From assembly GCA_036346375.1 (NCBI GenBank), contig CM070511.1, forward strand, positions 2,604,001-2,668,000: a stretch of DNA of 64,000 nt, read 5' to 3'. The position numbers and the translations under genes were made by a program. How positions within the stretch are numbered: position 1 is the stretch's first letter; each line of letters opens with the position of its first letter. The notes below the pieces were generated by a model. It was not told where the DNA came from, did no database searches, and worked only from the letters and a program-made list of their open reading frames with translations. The stretch comes from Guadua angustifolia. Taxonomy: Eukaryota > Streptophyta > Magnoliopsida > Poales > Poaceae. Positions 57,286-64,000 of the stretch are shown here, piece after piece.

Positions 57286-59135
57286 AATCTCGTTTTCGTT
57301 CTAAATTTTAAAATCTCAGCGATATCTCGCCATTTGAAACAAATTTTGGATGAATTACAAAATCAGAATTTAAATTCTAGATTTTGAAAAAAAAATATAG
57401 CCGGTTTTTGCCGAGATCTCGGCGAGATTTGCTGAGATCTTGGCAAAATTGAACGGTGCGAAATTCAGTCTAAACGAAGTAAAAATAATTTTGAAATTTT
57501 TTCTGAAGATTTCTGACACATTAATGATATTGCCATAAAAATTTGAGAAAATTATGAAGCTTGTGGAATTTTTAAAAATTTAAATATTGGTACTGTCCAG
57601 ATAAAACGCTGATCGGCAAGTTTGAACCGAATGAAAAATGAAACAAACCATGTTAGAAAATTTTTAATTTTTTTTTCATGGTTGTGATGTATTAATAATG
57701 TTCCCATAAAATTTTAATATTGTCACAGTACTCTGCTATGGGGTACCCTCTCCGCCGCACAAAAGCAGTCAACACGGCGGTCAATATAGCGGACCCGTGG
57801 CGCCCGGCGGCGGTGGCGAAAGTGCCTACTGCTCGCCCGGCGGCGATCCACGTGGCACCCAGCGGCGGTGGGCGAGCACGCCTGCGCCGCTGGTGTGCGG
57901 TCCACGTGGCGTCCGGCGGCGGTGGCGAAGCGCTCTGCTTCGCCCGCAGCGATCCACGTGGCACCGGCGGCGGTGGGGCGGCACGAGTGTTCGGTCCACG
58001 TGGCACCGGCGGCGGTGGGCGAGCACGCCGCCGCCCGATGTCGGTCCACGTGGCGTCCGGCGGCGGTGGCGGCACGCCGCCGCCCGGTGTCTGGTCCACG
58101 TGGCGTCCGGCGAGCAGGTGGGCGTGGACGCCCCGCCGCAAGACAAAAAGGTGGTGCGAGGTGGCTTCACCTCGAAGGCTCCTTCCCCTGTCGTACTGTT
58201 CTGGTCGGCAGGACAGCGGTGTCAGACCTACCAACTGCAAGGATTTCTGTTACAAGCCCATTCCTCTGACGCCTCTCACCAACCCGTCAAGAAGGGGTCA
58301 CATCCCGGACGGATCAGGCGAAGCCATGCGTCGGCATTTAATGAGGCTAGAGGAACGGGACAGCACGGGAAGGGGTAATAAATGTATGAAGATAAGCATG
58401 ATGACCCTCCTTGGTACCTGCCCCGGCTGGCCTGGCCTATATAAGGGCCCTCGGGTGCATGGGGAAAAGGGGTCGAAGGTTGAAGAACAAGGAAGCAAAG
58501 AGTTCTGTAGTAGAGCCTAAGGCAGAACTTGTAACCCAAAGGCTTTGTACTGCACTACTTCAAAAACACTATATAAATAATCTAGCAGGAAGTAAGGCTA
58601 TTACCCAAGGCAAAGGGGGCCTGAACCTGGGTAAAATCTTTGGGTCATCCCTAGTTCATAGACGCCGGAATCCTCCGCGTGGGAGTCTCTAGGGTTCTCA
58701 CCCTCTAGGTTTAGCCAGCCGCGAAGACGCCCTCCTTCCGAACCAAACCCGGTCTGTAGACTCCGGGCTTGTCAGGCGGAATACGCCGACAAATATGATG
58801 ATCAAGCTTCAAGAATTTTTAGAAATTCTGATAGTGCTACTGTGGTGATAAAAGCTTTATCGGCAAACTTCAATCAAATGAAAAATGGTACAAACCATGT
58901 TATAAAATTTTAAAATTTTTTGTGGATGGTCCAGATTTATCATCGATGTCTCTATAAAATTTTCATCTGATGATCAAGCTTCAAAATTTTTTGAAAGTGC
59001 TACGTCCTCATAAAAACCTCATGATCAATACATAGGTTTGATTTAGTAACAAAAAAATATTTAAAATTTTTGCATAAGGGTTATACGGAAATTTTAAAGA
59101 TTTCATAAAAATTTTGAATCATGATCACACTCTAG
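57286..59135 (-). repeat. GGTTCAAAATCTC family, module-built member (split by a solo LTR)
   Basis: It starts with TTCTAAATTTTAAAATCTCAG and is followed by about 175 bp modules containing AAACCATGTTA(G/T)AAAATTTT and TTCCCATAAAATTTT, which are the reverse complement of modules at 61,340-61,860. The solo LTR 57,721-58,791 interrupts a module. Confidence 0.65.
57721..58791 (+). mobile_element. solo LTR with G-box array, TSD AATAT
   Basis: 1,071 bp starting TGTCACAGTACTCTGC and ending GGAATACGCCGACA, flanked by AATAT (57,716-57,720 and 58,792-58,796). A GC-rich part (about 57,785-58,110) repeats a unit with CCACGTGGC and CCGGCGGCGGTGG; the palindrome CCACGTGG occurs six times (about 57,849, 57,902, 57,953, 57,994, 58,045 and 58,095). 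A TATA-like CCTATATAAGGG lies at about 58,436. Long open frames here reflect GC composition. Confidence 0.92.
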
Positions 59136-59214
59136 TACTATATATAGTGCCGCCAAGAAATGCAGCGCAACCAGGGGGGCCATGTGTCGCCCCCCGGCGA
59201 GCCCCCCTGGAAAA

Positions 59215-59560
59215 ATCGGAAATTGCGATTAGGTCCCTGGAAAATCGTGTTTAGGTCCTTTCGGCCGTTTTTTTTAGTAGAATAGACCCAAGAAATATTG
59301 AAATCCCGTTTGGGTCCCTACACACGGTTTATAGCTGAATTGGAAATCGCGTATAGGTCCTTTTGCCGATTTTTAATCGCGTTTAGGTCCTTTCGGCCAT
59401 TTTTTTAGTAAAATAGCCCTGAGAAATATCGAAATTACGTCCGGGTCCCTACACACGGTTTATAGCTGACTTGGAAATCGCGTATAGGTCCTTTCGCCGA
59501 TTTTTTTGTAGACTGTACCCAAAAAAATCGAAATGGCGTTTAGGTCCCACAACGCAGCTT
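59215..59560. repeat. AATCGCGTTTAGGTCCTTTC-type tandem repeats, block 2
   Basis: TTTAGGTCCTTTCGGCC, AAATATYGAAAT and CACACGGTTTATAGCTGA recur with about 100-135 bp spacing. Related to 56,580-57,060, same orientation. Confidence 0.75.
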
Positions 59561-60741
59561 TCTCAAAAAACAACCAGATTTTTTCCTCGCGGCGCGGCAT
59601 CGCACACAGCCCAACTAGATTTTTTCCTCGCGGCACGGCAACGCGCGCAACCCAACCTAGTGTTCATAAAGTTGTGCAGCGTAACCAAAATGGTGTGTAT
59701 TCCTCGCAAAGAAAAACACGTCATGCTGATCAGATTTTTGCCTTCAGATCTCAACTCTACTCCATAGAAGTGTAAACACTTTTATCGGTTTCGGGGTAAA
59801 ATAACCCAAAAACGGAAAAATAAAAAGAGGAAAAAAAAATCCATGGCCGGGATTTGACGCTAAAAAAGCATAGACTGCGATGGACGTTTGCCATGTGTAG
59901 ATGACCTAAAATTGCAAATGGCCGTTCTTTTGTCAATGAAGTACTTACTCCCTCTGCGTATAAGTAGTTGTCGTTTTAGATATATATATATATAGCTAAA
60001 CTTTCGAAACTTTAACTATCGATATCTTTTTAAGCTAGGTATATAAAAGTCACATGAGTAGATTTGTCTCGAAAATCACTTTCATAACATTATAAGTTCA
60101 TTAGATTTTATAAACATATGGTAGCAGAAATTAATAGTCAAAGCTATATTTGGTAGACCATATCGACGTGCAAAACCACAAACGAGAGGGAATACTAGCC
60201 ACGACACATGTCCCCATTTGGCAGACCATTCTCGTAGCAGTTGGAGACCGAGAATAGTTTCACTCGAGTTTTACCTTTCGGGCAGGCAAAAACCCCATGT
60301 AGTCGGTCAAAAACTCCCCGGATAGATAGATGGAGATGGTTGATAACAACCGTAAAGCGTGTCAATTTGGCCATGTAAATCTTTTTTTCTCTGCCGAGCC
60401 GGTTCAAATCAAAGGGGGAAAGGAAAGCTTGTCGCGTGCGCCTTGGTTTTCCAGCGCTTTCATCTGTCGGTTCTAAGCTTTGTCTCCGAAAAGTCAACCA
60501 TCTCTTTAAGAAAATTACACTGATTCTGATTGTGTCGTAAAGATTGTTCACGCTTGCACTCTTTTTACTGAGAGCTGTCCACAACGCTGATTTACAGGTC
60601 GGTCTTACCAGCGGTTGAAAAAATAATCCTCTTTTTATGCCGTTGTTCGAGCTGAAACCAAAAGAAAATACCACCACCAAGTTCTACATGGTAACATGGG
60701 TTATAATGCTAGGATTATTTGCGCTGTTATGGATGCTTCCG
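59561..60741. other. no recognised gene; Stowaway-like start at 59,947
   Basis: TA|CTCCCTCTGCGTATAAGTAG at 59,946 resembles a Stowaway-type terminus. The 161-codon minus-strand frame at 60,195-60,680 has no recognisable domain. Confidence 0.4.
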
Positions 60742-61960
60742 AGGTTCAAAATCTTAGCGAAATTTCAGAAATTTTGGCTGAGATATCAGATTTCAACCGG
60801 GGACGAGATTCCAAATCATGGCCTGCCAAATAAAAAAATTAAAAAAATTCAAATTATTACAATAATTTTAGCAAATTTTATCAAAATCTTGGTAATTTTG
60901 ACTGGATTTCAAAATTTTGGACCGGATTTAATCAATACCCCCTTAAGAATGTCATCTTCCATGATAATATTTGAAAAAATTGATTTTTTGAGATATTTTA
61001 TAAAATAATGGAAACAATGTCAGGTTTTTATAAAAATGTACAAGTTTGATCGTGCTCTGAAAAATTTATGGTACCATGTTTAGTAGTTTAGGATCATACA
61101 TAACAATTTTCAAAATAATCGAACTCCATTTGTTATCTTTAAAAAATAAAAAATAGAAGGAACATAAACAAGATAGTAACCCTGTCATAATTTTATAAAT
61201 TCACTCAAGTGTGATCATGATCTAAAAGTTTTATGATATTTTAATAATTGCCTTAGAATCCTTCTCTAAAAGTTTAAAATATTCTAAACCTTTTTTATTT
61301 GCTCAATCAAATCTATATAAGCAATGCATGTACTCAGCAAGACTTTTATCAGAATAGTAGCACTGTCAGAATTTATTAAACTTCCTCATGCTTAATCATC
61401 ATCTTTAAAATTTTATGTAAATATTTGTGATGCATCAAAACTATCCACAAAAATTTTCAAAATTTTCTAACATGGTTTGAACCAATTTTCGTTCGGTTGA
61501 AATTTGCTGGTAAGGTTTTTATCATGACAGTGCCACTGTTAGAATATTTAAAAATTTCTCAGGCTTGATCATTATTTGAAAATTTTATGGGAACATTAGT
61601 GATGTGTTAGGATCATCCAAAAAAACTTTTCAAAATTTTATAACGTGGTTTAGACCATTTTTCAATCAGTTCCAATTTGCCGGTAAGGCTTTTATTAGGA
61701 CGGTAGCACTGTCTAAATTTTTTTAAATTCCTCAGGCTTGTTCATCATCTGAAAATTTTATGAGAATATTAGTTATGTATTAGGACCATCCAAATTTTTT
61801 AAAAAAATTTCTAACATGGTTTGAACCATTTTCGTTCGGTTCAAATTTACCGAAATCTCGTCCAAAAATTTTGGATTTGAATTTCAAAAGGATTTCATAC
61901 AAAATTCGGATTTTGGTCCTCTCTAAGATATGATCCGAAAACAAAATTTAAAATCCTGGA
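60742..61960 (+). repeat. GGTTCAAAATCTC family, module-built member 2
   Basis: It starts GGTTCAAAATCTTAGCG and ends AAACAAAATTTAAAATCCTGG (inverted end). The body consists of about five tandem modules with starts near 61,019, 61,182, 61,351, 61,530 and 61,707 (spacing 163-179 bp), each with CTGTC(A)..AATTT, GATCATCATCTGAAAATTTTATG and AACATGGTTTGAACC-type words. The first module resembles the arms of the foldback element at 24,862-25,714. Confidence 0.7.
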
Positions 61961-62616
61961 TGCTACAATTAACAATGACAAGGCGGTAGCTTCATGAATG
62001 AAGTACTATAAGACGACAAGAGAAGTTGGATTCAGTAATAATTTCATTGTGCAGTGGATTCACCTATTACTTGTCTAGTATGAAACAATGAGATTCCCTG
62101 TGCCATACTTGATTAAAAAAAAGGTCATCTATTACTTATCTAGTTTGAAACGAAGACTGCTCAGAAATTTATACATTTAGTCAATTTTGGATAAGATTGT
62201 TCAGGAATTTTTAATATAATGTCACAAGAAAGAAACAGGTCAACCCTGTTCACGAGGTCATTAGATGACACACGAGTCTCCTTTTAGACTCTTCTAATCA
62301 AGTTCTACTGTTTTAGGATAGGAACATACGATCTTTACAGTCGGAAATAATGCATAGAAAAATAGAAATGAGAGACACGAATTTTATGTGAAAATCATTT
62401 CGGAAAAAACTATAAACACATAAAGACAAGTATCACTACATAAATAGATGTTTACAACGAGTCTCTCTTTTCTCTGGCTCTATCCTAGCTATGGACCACA
62501 TGTACATATTTAAAAGGGTATATAAAGGACTTCGTATAGCAATAGAACTCTGAGTTGGAGTAGAAATGAATTCATATCACACTTAAATTCAAAAATCTTC
62601 ACCTTGAGATGAATTA
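61961..62616. other. no recognised gene
   Basis: Intergenic sequence without coding or repeat features that I could identify. Confidence 0.4.
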
Positions 62617-64000
62617 TGTCAGGACCGGATTTTCAAATCCGAACCCTTTGTGTATAACCGTGCTAGTTCAGGAAAAGCTAGCACACACAATGGAAATAGT
62701 GATGATAACACAATCATATCATAAATCAAATAATATTAATTAAGCAAAGAGAGCGTTAGCCTTATGGCCAAACTATTACAAATGGGCAACCTCATAGCTT
62801 GAGTTCAATAAGAAGCAACGGAAATAAAATAACAGCAGTATAATGAGCCAATCCATATACCCAAGAGTCAATCGACTGGGGTACGCGTCCTAATAGTCTG
62901 GATCGCCTTCATCATAACCAAAGCATAGAACTCGTAGTCACCTTCAGTTTCAGCTCACTCCTCTATGAAAAGTTGGGAAGTTGCAAGGGTGAGCACAAAA
63001 TGTACTCCGCAAGTCTTAAAAACATAATGCATGATAACTATATGCATGGCTGAACAATTGAAGGCATAATATGGCTCTTTTAGCATAAAGCAGAATTTAA
63101 CTTTAAATACCAATAATAATTTCACAAAGCATCATTTAACCAAAGAGTAATTGAATAATAATTGAAATTGATATAACAACTAAACAGATTCCAACCATTT
63201 GACTAGCTCTAACCGCCAAACCACAACCTGAGAGTTCCAACCACTCATGGATTCTCAAATCATCATTTCATTTAAAACAAAACCATAAGATCTACAATGT
63301 GCTAGCGTATCTTGCCTGTCCTTGACCATGAATATGGCTACTTAAGTAGTTTTAACTCTGTAGAGTGTGTACAACTTTACCTACAAGACATGATCGGCTC
63401 TTGTTGCCATGCAATTAACACATTTCCTTTGGTGTGCCGGCAGAGATATCATGACAAGGCCTTTATAATGCACGACCCCGATACTAACTTCGCCCATTAA
63501 GGTTTCACCGCTGTTAGAGTTCTAGCCACCCAGTACAGAAGCCCCCTCTTACACCTTGCGAGTGTCTACATCCGGCACCCACATCCCACCAAATGGCGAA
63601 ATCAATAACGAGACGCACAAATTAATTAGCCAGGTCGTACCCATATAGACTTGTGGTTGTACGGTAGTGCTCGGTCCATGGTAACACATGTTTCGATCCT
63701 TAATTGACTAGGGCGGAACATTCACTTTATAAGGTCTCGTGCATCCAGCACCCACCAAACATCTATCCGTCCCGGTCTAAGCCACTTCCACTTTAATTTA
63801 TTTAAATAACAGCAACAATACCAATTGCCACAATTTCACAAATAAGTTTAAACAATGTTTCAAAAGTTTCCCATAATGGCATTATACCGAAACGTTTAAG
63901 CTGGACTAAGCAATTCTACTGTCCCATGCTACACTATTAGTTATCACCAGATAAATAGCTAGTATCACCTAGGGTGATAAAGGTTGTCATGATTAATGTC
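62617..64000 (-). repeat. minus-strand LTR of the TGTAACATC family (truncated by window end)
   Basis: It begins TGTCAGGACCGG, the reverse complement of the ...GGTCCTGACA end of LTR A, and follows the 3' half of LTRs A/B in reverse (for example GGAAAAGCTAGCACACA, TGCCATGCAATTAACA). It continues past the window edge, so solo or paired status is unknown. Confidence 0.85.

Noticed and set aside
57720..58520. 266-codon open frame and overlapping long frames on both strands
   Set aside because: They lie wholly inside a solo LTR defined by TG...CA ends and an AATAT duplication. The frames follow GC-rich tandem repeats and are open on both strands.
60195..60680. 161-codon minus-strand frame
   Set aside because: No domain, no splice context and no homologous frame elsewhere in the window; kept only as unassigned sequence.
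4544..61860. CRISPR-like arrays
   Set aside because: The tandem repeats seen (TA microsatellite, 43, 70, 78 and about 175 bp units) have no unique spacers and this is eukaryotic nuclear DNA.

Overview
This is a plant nuclear window, almost certainly from a grass (Poaceae). The evidence is two intron-containing genes with grass-like protein sequence and a dense nest of transposons typical of grass intergenic DNA (gag-bearing and long solo LTRs, CACTA, PIF/Harbinger, hAT, Tourist-like MITEs). No RNA gene, CRISPR array or bacterial-type operon was seen. The species cannot be fixed from the sequence alone.

Only two host genes stand out. They are neighbours and convergent. At 28.6-33.0 kb (+) lies a RING1-IBR-RING2 (RBR) E3 ubiquitin ligase with an N-terminal RNase H-like domain. 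It has three coding exons, a predicted 5'UTR intron, upstream ORFs, an apparent GC-AG intron and an in-frame TAG at codon 46. At 33.7-36.8 kb (-) lies a seven-exon Rab5/RABF-type small GTPase whose exons join in frame to 203 residues with all five G motifs and a CCS C-terminus.

Left arm (1-22 kb). A gag-protease retroelement (1-2942) sits in the coding region of a CACTA element carrying a Ulp1-like (C48) protease relic, followed by CACTA subterminal repeats. Next comes a 5.1 kb PIF/Harbinger-like segment (7.39-12.53 kb) bracketed by about 1.4 kb direct repeats. Each bracket holds the start of a 3.2 kb LTR family beginning TGTAACATC. A complete LTR of that family (12,614-15,768) abuts a decayed hAT (DUF659-type) transposase gene, which is split by a second solo LTR (16,367-19,720) with a 5 bp target duplication.

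Middle (22-44 kb). Several MITEs with clear target duplications, an 850 bp near-palindrome, the two host genes, a 78 bp tandem duplication upstream of the Rab gene, a 959 bp hAT derivative with a perfect 8 bp duplication, and a diverged LTR fragment.

Right arm (44-64 kb). An 11.9 kb PIF/Harbinger element (44,251-56,147, TSD TAA) carries both expected genes in decayed form: a Myb/SANT-like protein and a DDE transposase retaining its catalytic triad. Into it are nested a 609 bp Harbinger derivative (in a Myb exon), a 5.06 kb gag-protease-only LTR retroelement (in the transposase gene) and a 388 bp MITE. Beyond it lies an AT-rich repeat family built from about 175 bp modules, interrupted by a 1,071 bp solo LTR with six CCACGTGG boxes. 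The window ends in a minus-strand member of the TGTAACATC LTR family.

The most notable items are: the gag-protease-only family, whose two copies carry the polypurine tract straight after the protease region; the nested Harbinger element, where exact MITE removal keeps the exon frame; the premature stop in the RBR gene; the module-built inverted repeat family; and the 1.4 kb bracketing direct repeats.
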